Origin: Marinifilaceae bacterium
Lineage (GTDB): Bacteria > Bacteroidota > Bacteroidia > Bacteroidales > Marinifilaceae
Direction: 5' to 3'
NCBI GenBank assembly: GCA_016744515.1
Contig: JADGEF010000007.1
Coordinates: 1 to 64,000, forward strand
DNA: 64,000 nt
Shown: positions 1-9,433 of the stretch, one piece after another
Layout of the letters: each line of letters opens with the position of its first letter
Numbering within the stretch: the first letter of the stretch is position 1
Notes under the pieces: model-generated
What the model saw: the letters and a program-made list of their open reading frames with translations, nothing else
Database searches by the model: none
Told to the model about the DNA's origin: nothing
Translations under genes and position numbers: made by a program

Positions 1-315
1 AGTTAAATTCTTTCAATGAAAGAATAGTCATATATAGCAGCATGTCTCTTTCAAATGATATTGATCGAGAACATCGCAACACTAGTCTTCGTAAATCTTT
101 CAAACACTGAAATCCCCCTAACAATAATACTTCGGAGAGAGCTATTCGAAATGTCAGAGTAAAACAAAAAGTTAGTGGCTTTTTTAAATCTTTTAAGGGG
201 GGCACAAGATTATACAACGCTAAGATCATGCATTGATACGGCTATTAAACAAGGGATAAAACCCTTGAGATAAGCTGTGCCATATTGCAAAATATTAGCA
301 TACTGAATAGTTACA
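1..315. other. Intergenic start of window, no gene seen
   Basis: No convincing reading frame, RNA gene or repeat is visible here. The segment lies downstream of the minus-strand porin-like gene and I see no strong terminator hairpin for it. It may hold the end of a feature that starts outside the window. Confidence 0.5.
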
Positions 316-1344
316 TTAAAACTTAAACTCAAAATTCACATATACTTGAGACTTATCTTCTGAATCTTTGTGAGCAAAGTTTCGGTAGTTAAATGCCATT
401 TTCACACCTTTAGCTGGAGCATACTGAACACCTGTAGTAATTGCACCACCATTTTTTGAAAGATTCCACTTTTCAGTTTCCCCCTCCAGTTTATTCGAAG
501 TTAAGTGATCATATCTACCGAATATTTCCCATTTTTTATCAAAAGTATAAGTAGAGTAAAATGAAAGGCCTTTCAAATCGTGATTATCAGCAACTTTTGA
601 ATACTTTGTTCCATTCATTAATTGATTATATTCCGCAGCTAATCTGAATTTATCAGAGAATTTATAACCAATAAACGTAGCCAGTGCTGAAACTGTTACA
701 TCTTTCTCATCTTCACCCTCAGTTATAACTTTAGCAGAAGTTGCATCAGTATAAACTTTAGCAATTAAGCCTTTGTTCTTGTAAATTAAGCTTGCACCAT
801 ATTTTTGCTTACCATCTTCATCTTGCATTTTTTTATAACCTTCACCATTTACGATAAAAACATTTGCCGAAAAAGCATTATTCAGTTTGAAATTCGCTTT
901 GATACCTATATCTGCACTTGCTCCTAAACCATACTGATCGTTGAACGATTTCATGATATAACGGTATCCCCAGAATTTCTCCTGCTCCTTAAACTGAATG
1001 GTACTAATCATACCTAAAGCAAGCTTTACAGACGAAGAAGCTTTCCATTCTAGTTGTGCTTTCTTAAGAAAAGCGGAATAATCGCTACCTCCCTCATTTT
1101 TTCCAACATCGAGTGTTACACTTACTTTTAAATCTTTAGCGATATGATAATCGTAACCAAAGTATGCCCTTTTAATTTCAAAACCACTCTCTTTATCTTC
1201 ACCATTTGTCATGTTATAACTGTAGTTGAAAAATACTTTCCCATTAACTTTTCCTGATGGTTTAAATTCTATCTTTTCCTGTGCAACTGAACTCAAGCTT
1301 GCTGATATCACAAACATTGCAAGAAATAAATTCTTTAATCTCAT
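316..1344 (-). CDS. Outer-membrane porin-like beta-barrel protein
   Basis: 342 aa. A Sec signal peptide (LKNLFLAMFVISASLSSVAQ) is followed by a Gly- and aromatic-rich protein with alternating hydrophobic residues, as expected of a transmembrane beta-barrel. It ends in aromatic residues (VYVNFEFKF), the usual barrel-assembly signal. The pattern resembles phosphate-selective porin O/P-like or OprO-like families of Bacteroidota, but no substrate can be read from the sequence. It stands alone, with a ~370-base leader before it. Known: such proteins form passive channels or structural barrels. Inference: outer-membrane channel of unknown specificity. Confidence 0.7.
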   Translation of the reverse strand: MRLKNLFLAMFVISASLSSVAQEKIEFKPSGKVNGKVFFNYSYNMTNGEDKESGFEIKRAYFGYDYHIAKDLKVSVTLDVGKNEGGSDYSAFLKKAQLEWKASSSVKLALGMISTIQFKEQEKFWGYRYIMKSFNDQYGLGASADIGIKANFKLNNAFSANVFIVNGEGYKKMQDEDGKQKYGASLIYKNKGLIAKVYTDATSAKVITEGEDEKDVTVSALATFIGYKFSDKFRLAAEYNQLMNGTKYSKVADNHDLKGLSFYSTYTFDKKWEIFGRYDHLTSNKLEGETEKWNLSKNGGAITTGVQYAPAKGVKMAFNYRNFAHKDSEDKSQVYVNFEFKF

Positions 1345-1714
1345 TGTGGTTGTCTTTATTTTAGTAGTAGTACATTAAAATTAAATTTACTTTATCTAAT
1401 TTATGAGCAAAAATAGAGTCCTAATTTAATCCGTAAGTAACGGCAAAGTTAACTTTACGTTAAGCTCTTCGCCTCTATTTAGTTTTATACAAGAATATAA
1501 AACTTAAACTAACAGCTCCTTTCAAAGGCAAATATTTTATGAAGAAGGTGAAACATCTTAACCTATAGATCATATTTTTTGGCGAAGAATAAAATATCAA
1601 TGCTTGCCTTTTGAGGCATATCTCAGTTTTCAGAATCTCAAAGAACGATTGTCGTATATCCTTAATAATTTTGGTAAATTATACGACATTAAATATTAAT
1701 CAGTACTTACTTCT
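1345..1714. other. Intergenic region upstream of porin-like gene
   Basis: About 370 bases between two minus-strand genes. It must hold the promoter and 5' leader of the porin-like gene. I could not pick a Bacteroidota -33/-7 promoter with confidence. The 62-residue plus-strand frame at 1611-1799 runs antisense into the LuxR-type gene and has no gene-like features, so I treat it as noise. Confidence 0.4.
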
Positions 1715-2479
1715 CTATATTAACTCAAGATCCATAGCTATTTTAATGGCTTCCGAAGAATTTGAAGCACCAAGCTTGTCCATTATATTTTTTCTGTGAT
1801 TATTAACCGTATTAGCACTTATACGTAATTGTTCTGCTATTTCTTTACTTCTTAAACCTTCTGCCATTTTATCCAACACTTGTTTTTCGCGATTAGAAAT
1901 ATTTGATTCAACCTCTCGTTTTCCTTCTATTGTAAAAATCACCTCTCTAGTATTTTTGTTACTAAATACAGCAATTCCTGGTTTATCAATATCTTGTATT
2001 GGTGAGAAATCGAATAGCTTCATATCAATCCAAATAGCTCCTTTTTTATCCAGTTCTAGAATAAAATTTTGTGCTATAAGTCTAATATATTTATTATCAT
2101 CATTCAGAATTCTAAATTCAAACGTGAATTTATAATCCTTTCTCTTTTCGATAGGTTGTTTTGAGATAAATTCTCTTGCTTTTAATGCAGCAACATTAAT
2201 AATATGATCTTCTGGATGAAATCTACTCCTAAACCAATTATGATCCATTAATCGCATTTTATTGTGAAAACCATATACTTCATCCATGTTTTCAGAATAA
2301 TAAAAATAATTATGCCTGTAATAATCTGTAGAAACAACAATACTTGTGGTCGTTGAATCTATCATCTTAAAAAAAGCGATATGTTTTTCTGCTTGTTTAT
2401 AATCTACATCTTCTGGCAAAATCGCATTTGCAATAATATTCGCTTGATGGTCCTGAATACTTTTTTCAAGTTTATTCAT
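1715..2479 (-). CDS. LuxR-type regulator with PAS-like N-terminal domain
   Basis: 254 aa. The C-terminal ~65 residues form a clear LuxR/GerE helix-turn-helix (SNREKQVLDKMAEGLRSKEI ... TVNNHRKNIMDKLGA). Residues ~30-170 look like a PAS-type fold as found in many Bacteroidota regulators (FHPEDHI, FEFRILNDDNKYIRLI, a typical PAS/PAC pattern). There is no phospho-acceptor receiver domain, so the signal is probably a bound ligand or partner. It sits next to the porin-like gene on the same strand, but the gap is too long to call an operon. Inference: stand-alone transcription factor; signal unknown. Confidence 0.75.
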   Translation of the reverse strand: MNKLEKSIQDHQANIIANAILPEDVDYKQAEKHIAFFKMIDSTTTSIVVSTDYYRHNYFYYSENMDEVYGFHNKMRLMDHNWFRSRFHPEDHIINVAALKAREFISKQPIEKRKDYKFTFEFRILNDDNKYIRLIAQNFILELDKKGAIWIDMKLFDFSPIQDIDKPGIAVFSNKNTREVIFTIEGKREVESNISNREKQVLDKMAEGLRSKEIAEQLRISANTVNNHRKNIMDKLGASNSSEAIKIAMDLELI

Positions 2480-2861
2480 AGTGACATAATATAAGAGTTT
2501 GATTTACAAAATAGTCATTTTTCACTATTGTACAAATTTGCCGAATGAGATACTTTAGATTTCGTAATGAATATAAAATATCTAACTACAAAAACATTCA
2601 CTTTTGTATGATTAAAGCTCTTTTTTTCTTAAAATCAGCAAGTGAACGCAGAGAGGAAACACTTTGTTAATGTTTGTGGTAAAATACATTTTTATTTATC
2701 TATGAATAACTTCCAATTGTTTATTGATCCATTCATGCTATAATAATAAGCGTATATAAAATAAAATTTAGTTCTGTTAAATATTATATATAACTTCATG
2801 TTTGATATTAAGAATTTTGGAAGATTTGTGGGGGCGATTGAATCAAATTAATCAACAGTAA
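2480..2861. other. Divergent intergenic region
   Basis: About 380 very AT-rich bases between the minus-strand LuxR-type gene and the plus-strand sensor kinase. It should contain both promoters. I see no RNA gene, clear operator or repeat. Confidence 0.4.
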
Positions 2862-4931
2862 ATGCAAAAGAAATTGAACCGCAAATTCGACTTGATTGTA
2901 TCTTTATTTTTAGCTAGTTTGCTGACGGCTTTGTTTATCTGGTGGAATCCTGTTGACAGCAAATATAAGTTAGAACTAAAAGATAAGACTAAGCTTAGCA
3001 AAGGTAGTATTTACATATACGAAGATTTAAATTTTGATGGAACAAGCGAGAGAATGCATTTCATCAAAGATTTTATTGGCAGACCAGCTGTATTAGTCTA
3101 TGAAAAAGAGCGTATCTTATTTCAGTGGAATCTAACAGGAGAATTTGTTCCTGGAGAATTTTATCATTTTGCCGATTTTAATGGGAATGATAGAAAGGAG
3201 ATTTTTTTATTTACCCATCAAAATGATTCAATTTTTTTAGATGCTATCGATTTTAAGACTGAAGAGAAAATTATAAAGCATCAGTACATTACAAATTATA
3301 AGCGATATAAAAACAGAACAGACTTTGGGGTTTATAAACCCCAGTCTATAGACTTAAACGCTGATGGGAACAAGGAAATCATTTTCTCATTTGGCTGTGC
3401 ATTTTCGCATATTACACGTAAACTAGCTAGTTACGATATAACGAATCAGAGGCTTAACATAACAGGAAAGTCGGCTTGTGCAACCTATCGAGATGTTGTG
3501 CCTTTTGATTTGGATGAAGATGGAGAACTTGAATTTATTGGAACGATACATTCCCCAGGTAACAGTAGATTCGAATACCCATATTCCGATCAGTATTCTT
3601 GGCTAATGGTTTGTGATAAGCAGATGAACTATAAATTTCCTCCTAAGAAGGTTGGTCTTTATCCTGCTCTACTTCAGGTGAAACCTTTTGCGAAGAATAG
3701 ACAGAATTGTTTGGCAAGTTTTTATGATTATGCAGGAAAAGAAGACTCATCTTATTTAGCTCTTTTTGATGCCTCAGGCGAGATAATAAAAAAGAAAATA
3801 TTAGGACATTCGCCTGATCTTAACGGTTCTTCTTTCACGACCTATATTAAGAATAAGCATTATTACATGGCATTGCATTCTAAAACAGGAGCTGTTGATG
3901 TTTATAACGATGAACTCGATAAAATTGATGCGTTTGAATCCACGCCGCACTTAGGTAGAATAAAAAGTTTTGATGTGGATGCAGACGGGATTGAAGAGCA
4001 AATGTTTATCGGTACGAACCGAAATGAATTAATCATTACTCGCAATGATTTTTCTGAACCTGCCATTCTTAAATTTAATGAAGATATTTTATATTCGAAT
4101 TGTTCTAATGAATGGCTCGATGGTCAGCTTAGTGCATTTGTCTTTCAGCATGGTACAAATTTATGCCGAATATCTTACGGACTAGATATTTTTTACACCT
4201 TTCGATATTTGATTTGGCTGGGTGTTTTTATACTTTCGTTTATATTCTCTTTTTTACTGGGCAAGGTCTATCAGTACTACATCCGTCGCCAGTACGAGGA
4301 TGAAAAGCGAATAACAACACTTCAAGTTCAAGCCATTGAACAACAAATGAGTCCTCATTTCACCTTGAATATTTTAAACTCAATTGGAAACCTTTACGAG
4401 AATCACGACAAGCAAAAAGCGCAGTATTATTTTGGAAAATACTCTAAGCTCCTGCGTATCTCATTAATCTCATCAGGGCAGATTGCTGTGCCTCTGGTAG
4501 ATGAATTGCAGTTTACCCAAAACTACTTGGAGCTTGAACGACTGCGTTTAAACGAGGGTTTCAATTTTCAGTTTATAGATAATCAAAACATACCTGATAT
4601 AAAGGTTCCGAAATTTCTAATTCACACTTTTGTGGAGAATGCAGTAAAACATGGTTTATTTCCTATTCAGGGCATACGAAAGGGGAATATAAACTTAAAA
4701 TTATTTAAAGAGAAAGATCAGATTAAAATAACAATTGAGGATGATGGAGTGGGACGGATAAAAGCAAAAAACAGTAAGATTCATTCTACAGGAAAAGGAC
4801 TTTCAATTTTAGATGAGATACTTGAATTATATAAACGATTTGAGAGCAGGAATATTAGTTACAAGATTGAAGATAAGTACCAAGACAGAGAAGAAACAGG
4901 AACAAAAGTTAGTATTAATATTTCAATGTGA
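2862..4931 (+). CDS. LytS-type sensor histidine kinase with FG-GAP-like periplasmic domain
   Basis: 689 aa. A membrane segment near residues 10-27 is followed by a ~420-residue extracytoplasmic region. This region carries several Asp-rich FG-GAP/VCBS-like turns (DLNADGNKE, DLDEDGELE, DVDADGIEE), a pattern often linked to calcium-binding propeller blades. A second membrane segment lies near 447-470. A His_kinase domain (EQQMSPHFTLNILNS, phospho-acceptor His about residue 499) and a GHKL ATPase (N-box FVENAVKHG, G-box DDGVGR) follow. The response regulator gene follows 121 bases later. Inference: senses an envelope or extracellular ligand through the propeller and phosphorylates that regulator. 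Confidence 0.85.
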   Translation: MQKKLNRKFDLIVSLFLASLLTALFIWWNPVDSKYKLELKDKTKLSKGSIYIYEDLNFDGTSERMHFIKDFIGRPAVLVYEKERILFQWNLTGEFVPGEFYHFADFNGNDRKEIFLFTHQNDSIFLDAIDFKTEEKIIKHQYITNYKRYKNRTDFGVYKPQSIDLNADGNKEIIFSFGCAFSHITRKLASYDITNQRLNITGKSACATYRDVVPFDLDEDGELEFIGTIHSPGNSRFEYPYSDQYSWLMVCDKQMNYKFPPKKVGLYPALLQVKPFAKNRQNCLASFYDYAGKEDSSYLALFDASGEIIKKKILGHSPDLNGSSFTTYIKNKHYYMALHSKTGAVDVYNDELDKIDAFESTPHLGRIKSFDVDADGIEEQMFIGTNRNELIITRNDFSEPAILKFNEDILYSNCSNEWLDGQLSAFVFQHGTNLCRISYGLDIFYTFRYLIWLGVFILSFIFSFLLGKVYQYYIRRQYEDEKRITTLQVQAIEQQMSPHFTLNILNSIGNLYENHDKQKAQYYFGKYSKLLRISLISSGQIAVPLVDELQFTQNYLELERLRLNEGFNFQFIDNQNIPDIKVPKFLIHTFVENAVKHGLFPIQGIRKGNINLKLFKEKDQIKITIEDDGVGRIKAKNSKIHSTGKGLSILDEILELYKRFESRNISYKIEDKYQDREETGTKVSINISM

Positions 4932-5052
4932 ATTTGTAAAAATAAACCACAAATAGATTTCGTCGAGTTATGTTTGGTTTCATAGATTATTCCAGATTAT
5001 TTTATAATTAATTTGTGAAAATCAGTGTAATCTGTGGTTAAAAAATAAGAAG

Positions 5053-5625
5053 ATGGGAAAAATTAAATGTTTTTTATTGGACGATCAGATTAATTCTATA
5101 GAAAGACTAAAGTCACTTCTATACCAAACCAATCAGGTTGAGATAATAGGAGAGCTTTGTGATCCCGAAAAAGCTATTGCCTTAATTCTAAAACAAAAGC
5201 CAGAATTGGTATTCATTGATGTGGAGATGCCTCGCATGTCAGGCTTCGAAGTGGTGCAGGAAATACGCAACAATCTTTTCTTCCCCAAGTTCATATTCGT
5301 TACCGGATATGACCAATACGCCATTAAAGCTATTCGTGCAGGAGCTTTCGACTATATTCTCAAACCCATTGACATCGACGACTTAAAGGATGCTTTAGAA
5401 CGTTTCACGGAGTCTCAAAAGAAGTTTCACATTCCTCATGCTTGTTGCTTAACTGATCGAGAGAAAGAAGTCGTTGAATTGGTGATAGAAGGTAAAACAA
5501 GTAAAGAGATAGGTGAGCTCCTGAATTTGAGTAAGCATACGATAGATTCCCATAGACGCAATATTCTGGAAAAAACGAACGTGAAATCCTTTCAAGAGTT
5601 GATTCTATGCTCTCATAACACATGA
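5053..5625 (+). CDS. Response regulator, receiver plus LuxR-type HTH
   Basis: 190 aa. The receiver domain has the acidic pair near residues 10-11 (LLDDQ), the phospho-acceptor Asp56 (VFIDVEMP) and the conserved Lys in FDYILKPID. A GerE/LuxR DNA-binding domain follows (LTDREKEVVELVIEGKTSKEI ... DSHRRNILEK). It directly follows the LytS-type kinase, so the two form a two-component system. LytS-type kinases are more often paired with LytTR regulators, so the LuxR output domain is worth noting. A good intrinsic terminator follows the stop codon. Confidence 0.88.
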   Translation: MGKIKCFLLDDQINSIERLKSLLYQTNQVEIIGELCDPEKAIALILKQKPELVFIDVEMPRMSGFEVVQEIRNNLFFPKFIFVTGYDQYAIKAIRAGAFDYILKPIDIDDLKDALERFTESQKKFHIPHACCLTDREKEVVELVIEGKTSKEIGELLNLSKHTIDSHRRNILEKTNVKSFQELILCSHNT

Positions 5626-5645
5626 TTTACTTATCCCTTTTATTT

Positions 5646-5682
5646 AACGCCATTAATCATTCTTGATAAGTGGCGTTTTTTC
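5646..5682 (+). terminator. Intrinsic terminator of the kinase/regulator pair
   Basis: Arms AACGCCA and TGGCGTT enclose a second short stem (ATCA/TGAT) and are followed by a T-run. It lies just after the response regulator stop codon. Confidence 0.75.
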
Positions 5683-5828
5683 ATACCCAATGAGTAATTA
5701 GATTAGCTATGAGTGAGTAAAGAAATGGTGTGGGTAAGTCGTTAAATTAGTGGCAATAATATTGCAAACTAACATAGTCTCAAATGAAATACCTAATGAA
5801 TAAAAAATCATTAACTAAAACTAAGTAT

Positions 5829-6398
5829 ATGAGAAAGATCCAATTTTTTATCGTCAGTATAACGATTTTGTTTTTATCCTCTTGTGGCAGTACAAAAAAA
5901 ATTACTGATACAACTGCTCAAGGGGAAACTAGAATCGAAATTATAGAACCATGTTCTGAATATCTTCAAAATAGTAAAGAACTTATTCGAGCAAGAGCTA
6001 CATCAACAAGTACAGATTTGCAGTTCGCCAAAGACAAAGCAATGGGATTGGCAAGAGCTGATATGGCTCTGAAAATTAAAGCTGGTGTATTTGCCTATAT
6101 GGACTTATTCAGAAATGACTATGATGCAAAAGGCAAACAGGAATTCCAAGGGAAAGCAGAACAAAAGACAGAACAAGTAGCTAAAGAAGTGTTGAATTTA
6201 GTTAATGTAGTTTGCAGTAAAAGCTATACTCTTAGTTCTGGAAAATATGAAGCTTGGGTTGCTATTGAAATGTCAATTGATAATATAGGGAAAGCTTTAT
6301 TTGAAAGTGTTTCTAAAGAAAATAAACTTTTAATTGATAAAAATGCAGAGGCTTGCTCGAAGAAAATGCATGAGTTAAGCAATACTTTTATTAAGTAA
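5829..6398 (+). CDS. Lipoprotein of the LPP20-like type
   Basis: The track ORF begins at 5784, but the ATG at 5829 gives a proper lipoprotein signal (MRKIQFFIVSITILFLSSCGS), so I choose it: 189 aa with lipidated Cys in SSCGS. The mature part contains a basic-acidic helical stretch (LQFAKDKAMGLARADMALKI) typical of LPP20-like domains, where residues such as A-x-x-x-A-x-x-x-L recur. It opens a run of four plus-strand envelope genes. The next gene also begins with an LPP20-like segment, suggesting that the pair work together. Function of LPP20 proteins is poorly known. Inference: outer- or inner-membrane anchored accessory protein. Confidence 0.7.
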   Translation: MRKIQFFIVSITILFLSSCGSTKKITDTTAQGETRIEIIEPCSEYLQNSKELIRARATSTSTDLQFAKDKAMGLARADMALKIKAGVFAYMDLFRNDYDAKGKQEFQGKAEQKTEQVAKEVLNLVNVVCSKSYTLSSGKYEAWVAIEMSIDNIGKALFESVSKENKLLIDKNAEACSKKMHELSNTFIK

Positions 6399-6463
6399 TA
6401 GTTTCATAGTCCCAATAAAAGCAGTTGTTTAATTGCTTTTATTGCGGAAAACTTTTAATGTTT

Positions 6464-8284
6464 ATGAAAAAAGCACACCTTATATTTATAACTTTTATAT
6501 TGTGTTTTGGTATAGATTGTATTTCGCAAACTGTAAATGAAGTAAAAAAATCAGGCAAATATATTTATGGTATCGGTAGATCTAATGACTATGATAAGGC
6601 AGATAAGTTGGCGTTGAATGACCTGATTAGTCAAATTAGTGTTAATGTCAAAGGAGAATTTGGTTATGAAAGAACTGATTCTAATTTCGTTTATAAAGAA
6701 TATGCTAAATCTGTAATTAAAACATATTCAACGGCTACATTAAATAATGTTCCTAGAATAGAAGAAGAGAAGAATGGGATATATAATGTGGTTCGCTATA
6801 TGCAAAAAGAAGACCTAAGCAAGGTTTTTGAAAAACGTAAAGTTGCAATTATTGAGTATTTGAAAGAAGGAGTTCGTTCAGAATGGAAACTACAAATAGC
6901 AGATGCAATTCGTAATTATTATTGGGCTAACATATTGCTTATAAGTCATCCTGATTACAATGGAATGAAGTATTTCAATGGTCGTGATTCATTATTACTT
7001 AAAGTACACCTACCAAATAAGATTAATGAAATATTTTCAAATATTAATATAGAAATTATTGAACAATCATATAATCAATTGGAAAAATACTCCAAATGTA
7101 TTTTAGGTCTAAAATACAAAGGAGATACAATACAAAGTCTAGACTATACTTTTAAAACCAAAAATTCATGGTCTAGTACAATAAATGCAAAAAATGGATT
7201 AGCCTGTTTAGAATTCTATGGAGATGATGCTAAAAAAGGTAAAGATGTAAAGATTCGAATAGAATATAAGTATAAGGATAAAGCCTTTTTTGATAGAGAT
7301 GTACAAAGTGTTATGTCATCTGGAGTGGATCTACCTTCCTTTAGTAATCAAGAAATGAGTGCTTCTATAAAAAAAGTCAAATCAGAAAAAAATGATGGAG
7401 AAATAAGTATCTCTCAAATTAGCAAAGAAAAAGCTAACACTCAAAAGATTAAAAGCTTCATTGAGATTGTAATAAAAGGATTAAAAAATAAAAATTCAAT
7501 TCTAAATACAGCAGAATATTTTACACCAGATGGACTAATTGCTTTTAATAAATTATTAAAGGAGGGTAACGCTATGCCTTTACTTCGTGATAATGAGTTG
7601 AAAACGGTTAAAATTAACAATGAAACACTGGTTCGCTCTATTCCAATGCGTTTAACATTCTCGAAAAATCGCCAATTCATCGAAGATGTTGTATTTATAT
7701 TAGATGAAAATAATAAGATAAAAGACATTAATTTTTCATTAAGCAAAATTGCAATAAAGGACATTCTTTCAAAAGATGAACGATTTGCCACTACTGAAGA
7801 AAAGTATTTTATTATTCGTTTTTTAGAGAACTACAAAACAGCATATTGTTCAAAAAGAATTGATTATTTACAACAAGTTTTTGATGAAGAAGCTTTAATA
7901 ATTGTAGGGAGTATTTTAAAAAAACGTAAAACCTCAGATGCTTCTCAGGTTTCTTTCATATCAAACAAAGAGGTCGAATATCAAAGGCTTTCTAAGAAGG
8001 AATATATTTCACGTTTAGAAAGAATCTTCAAGCTTAATGAGTTTGTTAATCTTCATTTCGAAGACAATATAGTGAAAAAGGCAAAAAAGGACATGAGTAT
8101 ATATGGCATTCAGATTGCACAGCACTACACATCTGATACATATGCAGACAAAGGATATCTTTTTTTAATGGTAGACCTTAGAGATATGCTAAATCCTATT
8201 GTTCATGTACGAACTTGGCAACCACAAAAAAATGCAGATGGTTCAATATATGGGCTTAATGATTTTCCAATTGAAAATATATAA
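6464..8284 (+). CDS. Secreted LPP20-domain protein
   Basis: 606 aa from the ATG at 6464 (MKKAHLIFITFILCFGIDCISQ, a Sec signal). The track start at 6425 would place an unlikely cytosolic-looking extension before the signal. Residues ~25-100 of the mature chain resemble an LPP20 domain (YIYGIGRSNDYDKADKLALN). The remaining ~450 residues are not recognised: they are Lys-rich with mixed alpha/beta character. It lies 66 bases after the lipoprotein gene and 10 bases before the PEGA gene, as in one operon. Function unknown. Inference: envelope protein acting with its neighbours. Confidence 0.65.
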   Translation: MKKAHLIFITFILCFGIDCISQTVNEVKKSGKYIYGIGRSNDYDKADKLALNDLISQISVNVKGEFGYERTDSNFVYKEYAKSVIKTYSTATLNNVPRIEEEKNGIYNVVRYMQKEDLSKVFEKRKVAIIEYLKEGVRSEWKLQIADAIRNYYWANILLISHPDYNGMKYFNGRDSLLLKVHLPNKINEIFSNINIEIIEQSYNQLEKYSKCILGLKYKGDTIQSLDYTFKTKNSWSSTINAKNGLACLEFYGDDAKKGKDVKIRIEYKYKDKAFFDRDVQSVMSSGVDLPSFSNQEMSASIKKVKSEKNDGEISISQISKEKANTQKIKSFIEIVIKGLKNKNSILNTAEYFTPDGLIAFNKLLKEGNAMPLLRDNELKTVKINNETLVRSIPMRLTFSKNRQFIEDVVFILDENNKIKDINFSLSKIAIKDILSKDERFATTEEKYFIIRFLENYKTAYCSKRIDYLQQVFDEEALIIVGSILKKRKTSDASQVSFISNKEVEYQRLSKKEYISRLERIFKLNEFVNLHFEDNIVKKAKKDMSIYGIQIAQHYTSDTYADKGYLFLMVDLRDMLNPIVHVRTWQPQKNADGSIYGLNDFPIENI

Positions 8285-8294
8285 ATCGTATAAT

Positions 8295-9422
8295 ATGAAA
8301 ATATTTAACTCTCAACTAAAAATTGTATTAACATCAATTCTTTTTATTGTCTTATTCCAAATTAAGGTAGTTGGCCAGGAATTGACTATAAAAAGCTTTA
8401 AACAACTTGAGAATAATACTACTGCAAGAGTTCATAAAAAAAGAGACATAAATAGCCAGTACTGTGCGATACTTATTCTTAAACACAATTTTAAAGACTT
8501 TACTATCGAAACAGGAATAGGTGACGAAGGAATAATCGAGAAGAAAGGAGAAACATGGATTTGGTTATCTGCAGATGAATACCGGATTGTAATAAAAAAA
8601 GATAGGTCTATTCCTTTAGAATATAATTTGAAAAACAAGCTGAAACCTTATGAAACATATGAGCTAGTTGTGATTGATGAGTATGCTTCTTTAAAGGTGA
8701 CTGCTTCTGACTCAAAGATATGGTTGGATGATAAATTTGCTGGTACTAATGAGTATGTATTTAATAACCTAAAAGAGGGCAGGTATATTTTAAAAGCAAC
8801 TAAAGATAAGTACTACGAAGAAGAAGAATTATTAATACTAAATGCAGGAGACAATTTAGATTTTACTTTTAATTTAAAGCCTAAAATGGGGAAGCTGGTT
8901 ATTAACTCAAATCCTTCAGGGGCTAATATATTTATTGGTGACTCTTTAATTATTTCCAAAACTAATACCACCATTCCATTGATTATTGGAAATTACAAGA
9001 TAAAAGTTGAAAAACAAGGTTTCTTACCATACGTAAATGATGCTTTCATTTATGAAAATAAAAATACTCAGTTCAATGCAAAAATGGAAGCAGACCCAAC
9101 ACTCACAATGATAAAACACAAAAAGAAAAGAAATTTCTGGATGATATCCACCATTGTATCAGCGAGTGTTGGAGGATATGCTTATATGCAATCAAATAAA
9201 TTATATGATGAGTATGAAACAGCAACAGATAATGCTGCCGATCTTCATAAAAAAGTTGATACATATGATAAAATTGCTCCTGTTGCTTTTGGTGTAGCAG
9301 GTTTTTGTTTGGTTGAATATATCATTCATGCCTCAAAATATGGCAAAGCTAAAAGACGATTAAAGCTTCATCCTTCGTACAATAAAAATGGAGGTTCATT
9401 GTCGTTAAATTACACATTTTAA
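8295..9422 (+). CDS. PEGA-domain envelope protein
   Basis: 375 aa from the ATG at 8295, which gives a signal peptide (KIVLTSILFIVLFQIKVVGQ). The track start at 8199 lies inside the upstream gene and is rejected. Two PEGA-like repeats are visible at mature residues ~115-270 (LKVTASDSKIWLDDKFAG, LVINSNPSGANIFIGDSLI). Two possible membrane helices follow near 280-300 and 330-350, then a basic tail. PEGA repeats are found in surface and cell-wall associated proteins and are thought to bind ligands or partners. The gene lies 10 bases after the LPP20 protein gene. Confidence 0.75.
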   Translation: MKIFNSQLKIVLTSILFIVLFQIKVVGQELTIKSFKQLENNTTARVHKKRDINSQYCAILILKHNFKDFTIETGIGDEGIIEKKGETWIWLSADEYRIVIKKDRSIPLEYNLKNKLKPYETYELVVIDEYASLKVTASDSKIWLDDKFAGTNEYVFNNLKEGRYILKATKDKYYEEEELLILNAGDNLDFTFNLKPKMGKLVINSNPSGANIFIGDSLIISKTNTTIPLIIGNYKIKVEKQGFLPYVNDAFIYENKNTQFNAKMEADPTLTMIKHKKKRNFWMISTIVSASVGGYAYMQSNKLYDEYETATDNAADLHKKVDTYDKIAPVAFGVAGFCLVEYIIHASKYGKAKRRLKLHPSYNKNGGSLSLNYTF

Positions 9423-9433
9423 AATCAGATAGT

